Assembly: GCA_020466095.1 (NCBI GenBank) | Contig: CM035808.1 | Span: forward strand, 5,474,822-5,538,821 | DNA: 64,000 nt | From: Chlorops oryzae | Lineage: Eukaryota > Arthropoda > Insecta > Diptera > Chloropidae | Direction of reading: 5' to 3' | In this document: positions 1-10,791 of the stretch, piece after piece | Layout of the letters: each line of letters opens with the position of its first letter | How positions within the stretch are numbered: position 1 is the first letter of the stretch | Position numbers and translations under genes: made by a program | Notes under the pieces: generated by a model | Told to the model about the DNA's origin: nothing | What the model saw: only the letters and a program-made list of their open reading frames with translations | Databases searched by the model: none

Positions 1-840
1 GCATTCTTGTGATCCTCCATCACACTTTGCAATGAATAAAATTTTAATATTTCCACGGGTAAGGAAAATGCGAAAAGTGCTTCAAATAGGGGGAAAGCGT
101 AGAATTTTCCAGGAATTTTCTCCATGGGAATTTTCTTTAGGATCTGAGGAACCATTTAGAAAAAAAAAAATTTCAAAAACCCTGTAGGAAATGTCATTTT
201 GAGACAGTTTAACCCGAAAAAGAAACTTAATTCAAAAAAATATAACGGCTTTATTTTCCCGCCAAAATGAAAATTCCAAAAAAACTTCAAAAAATAAAAA
301 AAAATACAAAATTTTCAAAACCCCAAAATTCCCAGTAGTTTCCGAGATATAAGCATTTGAAATTTTGGCATCCACCTTCTGTTTTTCCTGTTCGCCTAGT
401 GAACCAGACGAATTTTTTCGAATTGAGCTCCGCATTTCTTGGGCATATGATTTTCTCGATAACTAAAGTCTTTTTGAAACTTCGGCGGTAAGTATGCATT
501 CTTGTGATCCTCCATCACACTTTGCAATGAATAAAATTTTAATATTTCCACGGGTAAGGAAAATGCGAAAAAGTGCTTCAAATAGGGGGAAAGCGTAGAA
601 TTTTCCAGGAATTTTCTCCATGGGAATTTTCTTTAGGATCTGAGGAACCATTTAGAAAAAAAAAATTTCAAAAACCCTGTAGGAAATGTCATTTTGAGAC
701 AGTTTAACCCGAAAAAGAAACTTAATTCAAAAAAATATAACGGCTTTATTTTCCCGCCAAAATGAAAATTCCAAAAAAACTTCAAAAAATAAAAAAAAAA
801 CAAAATTTTCAAAACCCCAAATTCCCAGTAGTTTCCGAGA

Positions 841-918
<78 letters not shown>

Positions 919-1222
919 ATAGGGGGAAAGCGTGGAATTTTCCAGGAATTTTCTCCATGGGAATTTTCTTTAGGATCTGAGGAACCATTTAGAAAAAAAA
1001 AAATTTCAAAAACCCTGTAGGAAATGTCATTTTGAGACAGTTTAACCCGAAAAAGAAACTTAATTCAAAAAAATATAACGGCTTTATTTTCCCGCCAAAA
1101 TGAAAATTCCAAAAAAACTTCAAAAAATAAAAAAAATACAAAATTTTCAAAACCCCAAAATTCCCAGTAGTTTCCGAGATATAAGCATTTGAAATTTTGG
1201 CATCCACCTTCTGTTTTTCCTG
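1..1222 (-). repeat. 495-bp satellite array, reverse-oriented units
   Basis: The recurring phrase starting GCATTCTTGTGATCC appears at 1 and 496, so the unit is about 495 bp. These copies are the reverse complement of the units after the gap at 1223. The array is broken at 844-916 by a pure A then C run, after which the sequence resumes at a different point of the unit (about 230 bp of unit is missing). Units are very AT-rich and give short open frames on both strands that I read as non-coding. Tandem periodicity is seen directly; the family name is unknown. Confidence 0.93.
844..916. other. A42-C31 homopolymer junction in satellite
   Basis: Forty-two A (844-885) are followed directly by thirty-one C (886-916). 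Satellite sequence lies on both sides but out of register. No other satellite copy in the window has this. A sequencing or assembly artefact is the most likely cause; a real homopolymer insertion is possible. Confidence 0.9.
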
Positions 1223-1322
1223 NNNNNNNNNNNNNNNNNNNNNNNNNNNNNNNNNNNNNNNNNNNNNNNNNNNNNNNNNNNNNNNNNNNNNNNNNNNNNN
1301 NNNNNNNNNNNNNNNNNNNNNN
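1223..1322. other. Assembly gap (100 N)
   Basis: Exactly 100 N, the usual placeholder for a gap of unknown size. Satellite orientation flips across it, so the join may be wrong or may hide a real inversion point. Confidence 0.99.
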
Positions 1323-4300
1323 AAAAGAATGCATACTTACCGCCGAAGTTTCAAAAAAGACTTTAGTTATCGAGAAAATCATATGCCAAAGAAATGCGGA
1401 GCTCAATTCCAAAAAATTCGTCTGGTTCACTAGGCGAACAGGAAAAACAGAAGGTGGATGCCAAAATTTCAAATGCTTATATCTCGGAAACTACTGGGAA
1501 TTTTGGGGTTTTGAAAATTTGTATTTTTTTTATTTTTTGAAGTTTTTTTGGAATTTTCATTTTGGCGGGAAAATAAAGCCGTTATATTTTTTTGAATTAA
1601 GTTTCTTTTTCGGGTTAAACTGTCTCAAAATGACATTTCCTACAGGGTTTTTGAAAATTTTTTTTTTCTAAATGGTTCCTCAGATCTAAAGAAAATTCCC
1701 ATGGAGAAAATTCCTGGAAAATTCACGCTTTCCCCCTATTTGAAGCACTTTTTGCATTTTCCTTACCCGTGGAAATATTAAAATTTTATTCATTGCAAAG
1801 GGTGATGGAGATCAAAGAATGCATACTTACCGCCGAAGTTTCAAAAAAGACTTAGTTATCGAGAAAATCATATGCCAAGAAATGCGGAGCTCAAACCAAA
1901 AAATTCGTCTGGTTCACTAGGCGAACAGGAAAAACAGAAGGTGGATGCCAAAATTTCAAATGCTTATATCTCGGAAACTACTGGGAATTTTGGGGTTTTG
2001 AAAATTTTGTATTTTTTGTTATTTTTTGAAGTTTTTTTGGAATTTTCATTTTGGCGGGAAAATAAAGCCGTTATATTTTTTTGAATTAAGTTTCTTTTTC
2101 GGGTTAAACTGTCTCAAAATGACATTTCCTACAGGGTTTTTGAAAATTTTTTTTTTCTAAATGGTTCCTCAGATCCTAAAGAAAATTCCCATGGAGAAAA
2201 TTCCTGGAAAATTCGACGCTTTCCCCCTATTTGAAGCACTTTTTGCATTTTCCTTACCCGTGGAAATATTAAAATTTTATTCATTGCAAAGTGTGATGGA
2301 GGATCAAAAGATTGCATACTTACCGCCGAAGTTTCAAAAAAGACTTTAGTTATCGAGAAAATCATATGCCCAAGAAATGCGGAGCTCAATTCCAAAAAAT
2401 TCGTCTGGTTCACTAGGCGAACAGGAAAAACAGAAGGTGGATGCCAAAATTTCAAATGCTTATATCTCGGAAACTACTGGGAATTTTGGGGTTTTGAAAA
2501 TTTTGTATTTTTTGTTATTTTTTGAAGTTTTTTTGGAATTTTCATTTTGGCGGGAAAATAAAGCCGTTATATTTTTTTGAATTAAGTTTCTTTTTCGGGT
2601 TTAACCTGTCTCAAAATGACATTTCCTACAGGGTTTTTGAAATTTTTTTTTTCTAAATGGTTCCTCAGATCCTAAAGAAAATTCCCATGGAGAAAATTCC
2701 TGGAAAATTCCACGCTTTCCCCCTATTTGAAGCACTTTTGCATTTTCCTTACCCGTGGAAATATTAAAATTTTATTCATTGCAAAGTGTGATGGAGGATC
2801 ACAAGAATGCATACTTACCGCCGAAGTTTCCAAAAAGACTTTAGTTATCGAGAAAATCATATGCCCAAGAAATGCGGAGCTCAATTCGAAAAAATTCGTC
2901 TGGTTCACTAGGCGAACAGGAAAAACAGAAGGTGGATGCCAAAATTTCAAATGCTTATATCTCGGAAACTACTGGGAATTTTGGGGTTTTGAAAATTTTG
3001 TATTTTTTGTTATTTTTTGAAGTTTTTTTGGAATTTTCATTTTGGCGGGAAAATAAAGCCGTTATATTTTTTTGAATTAAGTTTCTTTTTCGGGTTAAAC
3101 TGTCTCAAAATGACATTTCCTACAGGGTTTTTGAAAATTTTTTTTTTTCTAAATGGTTCCTCAGATGCTAAAGAAAATTCCCATGGAGAAAATTCCTGGA
3201 AAATTCCACGCTTTCCCCCTATTTGAAGCACTTTTCGCATTTTCCTTACCCGTGGAAATATTAAAATTTTATTCATTGCAAAGGGTGATGGAGACTCAAA
3301 AGATTGCATACTTACCGCCGAAGTTTCAAAAAAGACTTTAGTTATCGAGGAAATCATATGCCCAAGAAATGCGGAGCTCAATTCGAAAAAATTCGTCTGG
3401 TTCACTAGGCGAACAGGAAAAACAGAAGGTGGATGCCAAAATTTCAAATGCTTATATCTCGGAAACTACTGGGAATTTTGGGGTTTTGAAAATTTTGTAT
3501 TTTTTGTTATTTTTTGAAGTTTTTTTGGAATTTTCATTTTGGCGGGAAAATAAAGCCGTTATATTTTTTTGAATTAAGTTGCTTTTTCGGGTTAAACTGT
3601 CTCAAAATGACATTTCCTACAGGGTTTTTGAAAATTTTTTTTTTCTAAATGGTTCCTCAGATCCTAAAGAAAATTCCCATGGAGAAAATTCCTGGAAAAT
3701 TCTACGCTTTCCCCCTATTTGAAGCACTTTTTGCATTTTCCTTACCCGTGGAAATATTAAAATTTTATTCATTGCAAAGTGTGATGGAGGATCACAAGAA
3801 TGCATACTTACCGCCGAAGTTTCAAAAAAGACTTTAGTTATCGAGAAAATCATATGCCCAAGAAATGCGGAGCTCAATTCGAAAAAATTCGTCTGGTTCA
3901 CTAGGCGAACAGGAAAAACAGAAGGTGGATGCCAAAATTTCAAATGCTTATATCTCGGAAACTACTGGGAATTTTGGGGTTTTGAAAATTTTGTATTTTT
4001 TGTTATTTTTTGAAGTTTTTTTGGAATTTGCATTTTGGCGGGAAAATAAAGCCGTTATATTTTTTTGAATTAAGTTTCTTTTTCGGGTTAAACTGTCTCA
4101 AAATGACATTTCCTACAGGGTTTTTGAAATTTTTTTTTTTCTAAATGGTTCCTCAGATCCTAAAGAAAATTCCCATGGAGAAAATTCCTGGAAAATTCCA
4201 CGCTTTCCCCCTATTTGAAGCACTTTTTGCATTTTCCTTACCCGTGGAAATATGAAAATTTTATTCATTGCAAAGTGTGATGGAGGATCACAAGAATGCA

Positions 4301-5268
4301 TACTTACCGCCGAAGTTTCAAAAAAGACTTTAGTTATCGAGAAAATCATATGCCCAAGAAATGCGGAGCTCAATTCGAAAAAATTCGTCTGGTTCACTAG
4401 GCGAACAGGAAAAACAGAAGGTGGATGCCAAAATTTCAAATGCTTATATCTCGGAAACTACTGGGAATTTTGGGGTTTTGAAAATTTTGTATTTTTTGTT
4501 ATTTTTTGAAGTTTTTTTGGAATTTTCATTTTGGCGGGAAAATAAAGCCGTTATATTTTTTTGAATTAAGTTTCTTTTTCGGGTTAAACTGTCTCAAAAT
4601 GACATTTCCTACAGGGTTTTTGAAATTTTTTTTTTCTAAATGGTTCCTCAGATCCTAAAGAAAATTCCCATGGAGAAAATTCCTGGAAAATTCCACGCTT
4701 TCCCCCTATTTGAAGCACTTTTTGCATTTTCTCTACCCGTGGAAATATGAAAATTTTATTCATTGCAAAGGGTGATGGAGACTCAAAAGATTGCATACTT
4801 ACCGCCGAAGTTTCAAAAAAGATTTTAGTTATCGAGAAAATCATATGCCAAAGAAATGCGGAGCTCAAATCCAAAAACTTCGTCTGGTTCACTAGGCGAA
4901 CAGGAAAAACAGAAGGTGGATGTCAAAATTTCAAATGCTTATATCTCGGAAACTACTGGGAATTTTGGGGTTTTGAAAATTTTGTATTTTTTGTTATTTT
5001 TTGAAGTTTTTTTGGAATTTTCATTTTGGCGGGAAAATAAAGCCGTTATATTTTTTTGAATTAAGTTTCTTTTCCGGGTTAAACTGTCTCAAAATGACAT
5101 TTCCTACAGGGTTTTTGAAAAATTTGTTTTTTCTAAATGGTTCCTCAGATCCTAAAGAAAATTCCCATGGAGAAAATTCCTGGAAAATTCGACGCTTTCC
5201 CCCTATTTGAAGCACTTTTTGCATTTTCCTTACCCGTGGAAATATTAAAAATTTATTCATTGCAAAGG
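1323..5268 (+). repeat. 495-bp satellite array, eight forward units
   Basis: The anchor GCATACTTACCGCCGAAG (GCATACTTACC-type start) recurs at 1331, 1821, 2314, 2809, 3305, 3802, 4298 and 4793, giving spacings of 490-497 bp. Units are highly similar. Two junction subtypes exist: GTGTGATGGAGGATCAC and GGGTGATGGAGACTCAA. The last unit is cut short at about 5268. Open frames of 60-136 codons repeat with the unit on both strands and share no known domain, so they are not annotated as genes. Confidence 0.95.
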
Positions 5269-5520
5269 CTCAAAATTTTGAAATATTATTTTGGCGGGAA
5301 ATAAAAGCCATCAAATTTCAAAAATTGAATACAAAAATTTTAAATATTTTTTTTAGTAACGAAAATAGTAAAAGTGTTCCAAATCGGAGGAAAATAAAGA
5401 TTTTAACAGGATTTTTTTTTTGCCTTTTAAGGAAGGCTGTAGTACCGACTAGTTGTCTAAAACCCTGTAGGAAATACGAATGCACGATTTTGAGATTCAT
5501 TTGAAAAGTATAATTTGAAA
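5269..5520. repeat. Diverged relic of the 495-bp satellite
   Basis: 5275-5310 resembles the forward unit (TTTTGGCGGGAAATAAAAGC), while about 5341-5500 follows the reverse-oriented unit in order: AAAGTGTTCCAAATCGGAGG, then AACAGGATTTT, then AAACCCTGTAGGAAAT, then GATTTTGAGA. It looks like an old decayed copy at the edge of the array, with an orientation switch inside it. Confidence 0.65.
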
Positions 5521-7116
5521 ATTGATTCTTTATTTTTCTTTGCAGGTCTTTTGGAGGACGCTGAGGACTAATGCTCTGGAGAGAGAGCAAATCAAACACA
5601 CAATAATAAAATTTAATTATAACTAAATGTTTGCAAACTATAATTTTTCTTAATTCTTTTAAAAAATTATAAATTTGTAAGTTTTTGTGTTCATTGAATT
5701 ATGAATGTAATTGTTGATAAAACTGAGTCTAACTCAATTTTAATGCACAATGCAAAATTTTGTCTCCCAATTTTTGGTTCAATAAAGGAAAATTCTTTAA
5801 ATTATGCTTTTTAATCTATGGATTTCTAGAATTATATGGCATTTTAGATTATCTTCTGAAAGGGGTTAACTTTGTCAATATCTAAAGAGCTAGAAGTTTA
5901 TTTTCTAATATGTACATACTTTTGACGAATGTCATTTTCATTAACTTTCAACTAAGCAAATATTAAGGTCAATTGGCCAGGTCAATAAGGTTAAGGCAAC
6001 CGATTTGAATGTGTATATTTTATTTCATATATACGTACATTGATCACGTGTAAATACAGATATTAAATATATGTAGGTACCTTTTAATTGAGGAAGAATT
6101 ACAATTTTGAGAGGTTTACAATATTACGACTTGGTTATTAAGAAATTACGACGTCTTTCGATACACGCCTCCTCAAAATTTAACAGGATATCTTAATGTT
6201 AGCTACTTTTATTAACTTGATATACTTAAGTACGTACGTTTAAATCGGTTATGCGTTTAAGTTAACAGTTACAGGAGGTGCCTTTATGTGTATTTGAATT
6301 TCCTTTTAAGCCAAGTGAGTCCTGTTTTCGTACAATCGTTTTTAATTCCAATGCAGAATGAATCTATTTATTTCTCAGACGATAAAGACATTGGCTTGAT
6401 CCCTCGAGGGCAAAGAAATTGATTTTCGATCCATTATGTTATGTGGCTCAAACTACTTAGTCAAGGATTTGTTTTTATCTTATTGAATGTGTGTGCAGAA
6501 AAGTTTAAAGGGTAAAAAATTTATCCAAATTTATCCAACTACATTTCAAGTAGACCGTCTACTACTCCTTTGTCCTTTTTGGTTTCTAAATTGAAGAATT
6601 GTTTGTTAAAAAGAGATTTTTGATTACTTAAATCGATTAAGTAGATTCTTCAGGCTGATTTGAACGACTTATAAAATCGTCGCTTCCATGCAAAATCCTG
6701 TTTTTTCTTGTTCAAAGAAGCCGATCAAGAGAAAACTTTTAGTTTCCTCTTTACCCTTTTTATGTAGAAGGATTTCTTCGTTCTAAAGTAGGAATCGTTT
6801 TCCCAGTATCCGGTTGCCACGCCTATTAACTGAGCAGTTATAATTTCAATAAAATGACACACAATTACCTCTAAGCCAATTGAATTGGGAAAATTTTATG
6901 ATACCAAAACGAACTACACAGAATATTAGCTCCTTCTGTGTTCATGTAAGTCCAGGTTATTTTAGTTATCAAGCGGAGGTTCTTTGATTTAATGGAAGAG
7001 AAAAATTCCTCTGGAATATTTAGAATCGGACGATTATTTTATGGGATTTGCATTTAAAATGATTATGTCCAACATAGAAAACAGTAATGGTCGACGACAT
7101 CCATTAAAAGCTTCGC
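5521..7116. other. Non-coding AT-rich stretch
   Basis: No open frame or repeat of note was recognised. An AATAAA at 5781-5786 and an AG-preceded stretch at 5545 could be the end of an untraced transcript (see findings). Otherwise I see nothing in it. Confidence 0.5.
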
Positions 7117-7715
7117 TTAGGCCCATAAGCGAATGCAGCATGCGCCATTGGGTGGTGGTATATGAACATGCGTAGGATTCAATTGCTGTCCATTAAGTAC
7201 CTCCCCTCGCACTGTGCTCCACTCTGGCGCATAAGCGCTAAGTTCATCCGGTGGTACATGAATATTTCCACTTTCGAAAGTCGTCGGTGAAATGCTTGGT
7301 TGACTATACTCCTGTTGCCGTCGTAATTCTTCAGATGTCGATTCTTCAAAGGATGCAACAAAATCCTTTGAACCACAATCATTTTGATGAATATTCACGT
7401 TTTTGATGTTACAATTTGTGCTTGAATAATTTTTCGCATTTAATGGTAAATTGAAACTATGAAACTTACTCCGCGCCTCGCCATTCTTGTTGCCCTTGGA
7501 TGCGATGTTCAAATTGAAATTTTTCGATGCATTTTCCTGACCTTTTTTAAGTTCATATGAGCTTGGCTATGCTGTCACATAAAATTCCCGCTGACGTTTT
7601 TGACACTTTTCTCTTGCAATATAACACAGGGCGATTGTAATCAGCAAGACTATAGTGAATCCCATGCCAATGCTAACCCACATGATCTCCTCGTTGATGC
7701 CCACATACGACCGAC
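7117..7715 (-). CDS. 3' coding exon of a single-pass membrane protein, with in-frame TAG
   Basis: A pyrimidine-rich tract ending CGCACAG precedes the exon at 7715, a good 3' splice site. The exon needs one base from an upstream exon, then reads RSYVGINEEIMWVSIGMG and so on. A hydrophobic span (WVSIGMGFTIVLLITIALCY) is followed at once by a basic stretch (REKCQKRQR), so a membrane segment with the C-terminal side in the cytoplasm is likely. The frame meets TAG at 7569-7567 after 48 codons, then stays open for about 142 codons (start PSSYELKKGQ, end IPPPNGACCIRLWA) to TAA near 7117. That tail is polar, without domains I recognise, and ends in Pro-rich patches. The TAG may be a leaky stop, a CAG-to-TAG mutation or an error. 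The upstream coding exon is not identified with certainty; the DUF4773 gene at 56.8-61.3 kb is a phase-compatible candidate. Protein family not recognised. Confidence 0.7.
7567..7569 (-). other. In-frame TAG, possible stop-codon readthrough site
   Basis: Context on the minus strand is GTG ACA GCA TAG CCA AGC. The frame is unchanged on both sides: three consecutive 60-base blocks read cleanly as 20 codons each. A C follows the stop, which in insects favours readthrough. Confidence 0.5.
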
Positions 7716-8360
7716 CTGTGCGAAAAAAAAAAAACATAGATTGGGTTAAAAAAAGTTGCGAGAACGATGAAAAATAAAATTTTTTTTATTAATTAACTGA
7801 AAGTATTGTAGGTAAATGTGAAAGCGAACGTTAGTGAGCTTAATTAAGTGGGAAGAATTATCTCATCAGCTAGCAGTTTTCTATTTTCATTAAAATTGTT
7901 TTTCCATGAACTCCAGAGCGTGAAATTTTTCTAATGAAATCATGATGAGGGGAGACGTTGTGCCGAAAAACATTACACTTTAAAAAATATCTAAGAGGAT
8001 TTAAAGTTTTTTTTTGTTAAAAGTTTTCTATCATATAGGGATTAAGGGAAAGCTGCCTTAGTCGGCTTAAATTCTTTCTTTGCATCAACAAATTTCTCTC
8101 AAAGAAACTCATTAAAAGCTTTTATTTAACTTCACTTGTGTGACTTTAAGGCAAGGCCTGGATTATTTTGGGTTTTTATAAAAAAAAAAAAATTTTATAA
8201 AAATTTTGACAAAAAAACTTCAGCTAAAGACTGTTAATAATATCAGAGATTGGATGACAATGGCCGAAAAAGATTTTAACTTGAGGAGTGTTATGGTCTA
8301 GACTCTAGAAGTCTGAAAATACTGAATTTTCTTTTGGTGCATATTTTTTGTAACTTCTTT
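7716..8360. other. Intron-like non-coding DNA
   Basis: Lies just upstream (minus-strand sense) of the membrane exon. AT-rich with short poly-A runs (about 8180). No gene or repeat recognised. Confidence 0.5.
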
Positions 8361-8572
8361 GGTTGGTTAGTGTGGCTGCGACCATAAAGGGTGACGCACT
8401 TGGGCCTAACATGGGCCTGTTGTGATACGACGACAAATCGGACAAATCGGAAACCCAGGAAGAGCAGAAACAGAAAGAACAACACAACTAATATCTACGC
8501 CCGAGCTGGAAGTTGAACCCAGAGCCTCTTGCATCTTAAGTTGGTTGAAAATACTGAGACTTGGCTAGGCTA
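8361..8572 (-). mobile_element. tRNA-derived SINE, family S1
   Basis: On the minus strand a tRNA-like head carries a B-box-like GGGTTCAACTTCC (8508-8520), followed by a T/C-rich middle and a tail containing GTATCACAACAGGCCCATG and GGCCCAAGTGCGTCAC, ending CCACACTAACCAACC. The copy at 8967-9150 has the same order of parts. No clear target-site duplication was found. Confidence 0.65.
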
Positions 8573-8966
8573 CAGGTGCTTTAGGGCCGCTGCAACTTGA
8601 CAGTTTCTGCCAGAACAAACGATATCATCAGATCTAAATAACTGATTGGCATGAAATAAGGAAAACATCTTCTAAATATAACTACCTGTGACTTATCCCA
8701 GAATAATTGACAAAATAAATTTTGTACTATTTTATAATAATCGATCATTTCAAAACAAAATATTAATGAAAATGTATAATTTTTAAAAATTTAACAGTAA
8801 TAATTTTTATATAAAATCTTCTTTTAGAAAGGGGCTGCAGAAACTAAGGCTGCGAGGAAGCCCCTTGTCTTTAATTTCCCTAGTTTGGCTGCCAGTCAGC
8901 TTTTAATTGATCTCGCGTATTGTGGCCGAGATTTAAGTTGCGCATGATTTTGCTTTTACTTAGCTC
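8573..8966. other. Non-coding spacer between two SINEs
   Basis: AT-rich. 8829-8866 contains a small inverted pair (AAGGGGCT / AGCCCCTT). Nothing else recognised. Confidence 0.4.
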
Positions 8967-9150
8967 GGGTTGGGTTAGTGTGGCTGCCAACCTTAGGTGC
9001 GTGACACACTTAGGCCTCCCATGGGCCCTTAGTGATACCATGTATAATAGAAAAACAAATAAAAACAGAAAAAGAAAAAACGACACAAACATCTGGGAGT
9101 TGAACCCAGAGCCTTTCGCTCTCGACCAACTACAACATAGAGGCCAACTA
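8967..9150 (-). mobile_element. tRNA-derived SINE, family S1, second copy
   Basis: The minus strand shows head TAGTTGGCCTCTATG, B box GGGTTCAACTCCC (9095-9107), a TTTTTTCTTTTTCTG linker and the tail GGTATCACTAAGGGCCCATG, then AGGCCTAAGTGTGTCACGC, ending CAGCCACACTAACCCAACC. Tail and head match the copy at 8361-8572. The frames that cross it are not coding. Confidence 0.7.
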
Positions 9151-9586
9151 CTATATCCTGTTAGCCGTTTTATATTTTATTTTCCTGTCTGGCTTAAATT
9201 TTGGTTCCTGGATCTTTTCGATGATTCGAAAAGCTGAAATCATATCAAGACCGGGATTTGGTGAATTTTATGTTAGTTTTTTTTATATTTTTTTTTTTCG
9301 ATGGTAAAAAAATTTCTTGGTTTTTTAAGCCCGCCTCAAAATCCGTCCAAATTTGCGCGTCTGGACCAAAAATACCCACTTTAAAATCAAAGCCAAAAGT
9401 TTCAAAATAGATCAAATCATTCCCTGGTAGTCAGTAGGTCGCCCCCGATATTTGTGGCATGCCAAAGTACCAGTCCTTGATGACTAGCCATTTCACCTAC
9501 CACATGAACCTGAAAGAGTAGATAGGCCTCAGTTCACATTTCCCTATTCGCTGCGTATGATTGTTTTTGCTGTTGTCTGTTTTAAC

Positions 9587-10079
9587 TTCGCATTCTGATC
9601 AACTGCCAGATAAGGGTTCGATAGCTCAGTGGATCAAACTGTGACGCGACAGCCGCGAGGTTCGTGGTTCAATCCCTGCTGGCGGCGAGAATTTTTCCTA
9701 AACTTTTTACCTTTTTTTTATAAATTACAGTTTTTTTTTTGTTCATAGTTCAGTTATTTTGGAAGACGAACATTTTCCCCTAAATTTTTAAGGTTTTATC
9801 ATTTTATTTTTTTTTTAATGGTTCATTTTTAAGTACAAATTTTTTTGGAGTGAAAAAATTCGTTAAACTCAAGTGACCATTTTGACCAAGAAATTAAATT
9901 CGTTCGTTTAGCGTAAAGGTTAGGCGCTCGCCCAGCGATCTGGTGGTCAGCGGTTCGACGCTCAGTGGACGCGAGAAAATTTTAAGAAAGTAAGAAAAAA
10001 GATTTAAAATAATTAAATAAAGAGTAGAAAACAAAAAAATAATTATTAATAAAATAAATAAAAAAAAGTAAAAAAACAT
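9587..10079 (+). mobile_element. Repeat with two tRNA-like heads (dimeric SINE-like), copy 1
   Basis: First tRNA-like unit about 9615-9688: A-box-like GATAGCTCAGTGG and B box GGTTCAATCCC (9666-9676). Second unit about 9900-9975: A-box-like TTAGCGTAAAGG and B-box-like GGTTCGACGCTC. They are joined by about 220 bp of T-rich linker and followed by an A-rich tail. A second copy at 15585-16115 has the same start (TTCGCATTCTGATCAAC), both heads and the same tail, so this is a dispersed element and not a pair of functional tRNA genes; neither head folds into a convincing full cloverleaf by eye. It resembles in design the two-tRNA SINEs described in mosquitoes (Twin), but I cannot show relatedness. 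Confidence 0.7.
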
Positions 10080-10791
10080 AGGCCACTTTCCTGCCCCTTT
10101 TCGCTAGCGAAATGACTGACTAAAGGTGGCGTATAAAAGGACGACCCGTCCCCGTCAATGACACAAACATAGTAAAGTAGACAGCGTTTTGGATAGCAGA
10201 GGGACCGCTCCCCGCCACCAGGGATGGGCGAAATCGCTAGTGATATGTGGTGGCTCCACTGACTACAAGGTTCGGTTCTTTAACTCAAACTTGTGCAAAC
10301 AAGACTGTACAAATGTGCTTTGGCGACCCAATCACCGCTCTGGAATTTAATTTCCTCTAGAGTGAAACACCCCCCGCCACTTTCTTACGCGAAGCATTTT
10401 CCGCAGTCTTAATCCATTAATTCCTATTGCGAAAGATATATTAACCCTGCGATATAAATAAATAAGTACGCCTTTAAATAGTCCAAAGCCAGTGAAAGTA
10501 AATAAAATTATATAAATCTGACATCAAACTGAGATACTTTCTTTTTCCCCAAACTTTCCCAAAAAGTTTGTGCAATAAATGGGACAGTCCATTGGACTCA
10601 AAAAAGGAAAGCATCCCATCATGTACACAAGACAATGGACAATGTTATTTCAACAAATAGTTGGAGAAAAAGAAAAGAATGAAGCGGAACCATACATTTT
10701 AATTAATGCGGTCATGGGCTCTCAGTGTTAATCTCAGTGTTAATGCTCCGTGCGAACGACTCCTTTTCCAATAAATGGATTAAGTTCTTAC
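10080..10791. other. Non-coding DNA with a TATA-like motif
   Basis: GTATAAAAGGA (TATAAAA at 10132-10138) resembles a core promoter TATA box on the plus strand, but no gene follows that I can read. GC content is locally higher at 10090-10380. No repeat recognised. Confidence 0.3.

Noticed and set aside
1323..5260. Repeated open frames of 62-136 codons on both strands of the satellite
   Set aside because: They recur with the 495-bp unit, exist on both strands, are AT-driven (Phe/Lys/Asn runs) and have no domain.
9615..9975. Functional tRNA genes
   Set aside because: A and B boxes are present but acceptor stems do not pair well and the pair recurs within a dispersed repeat.
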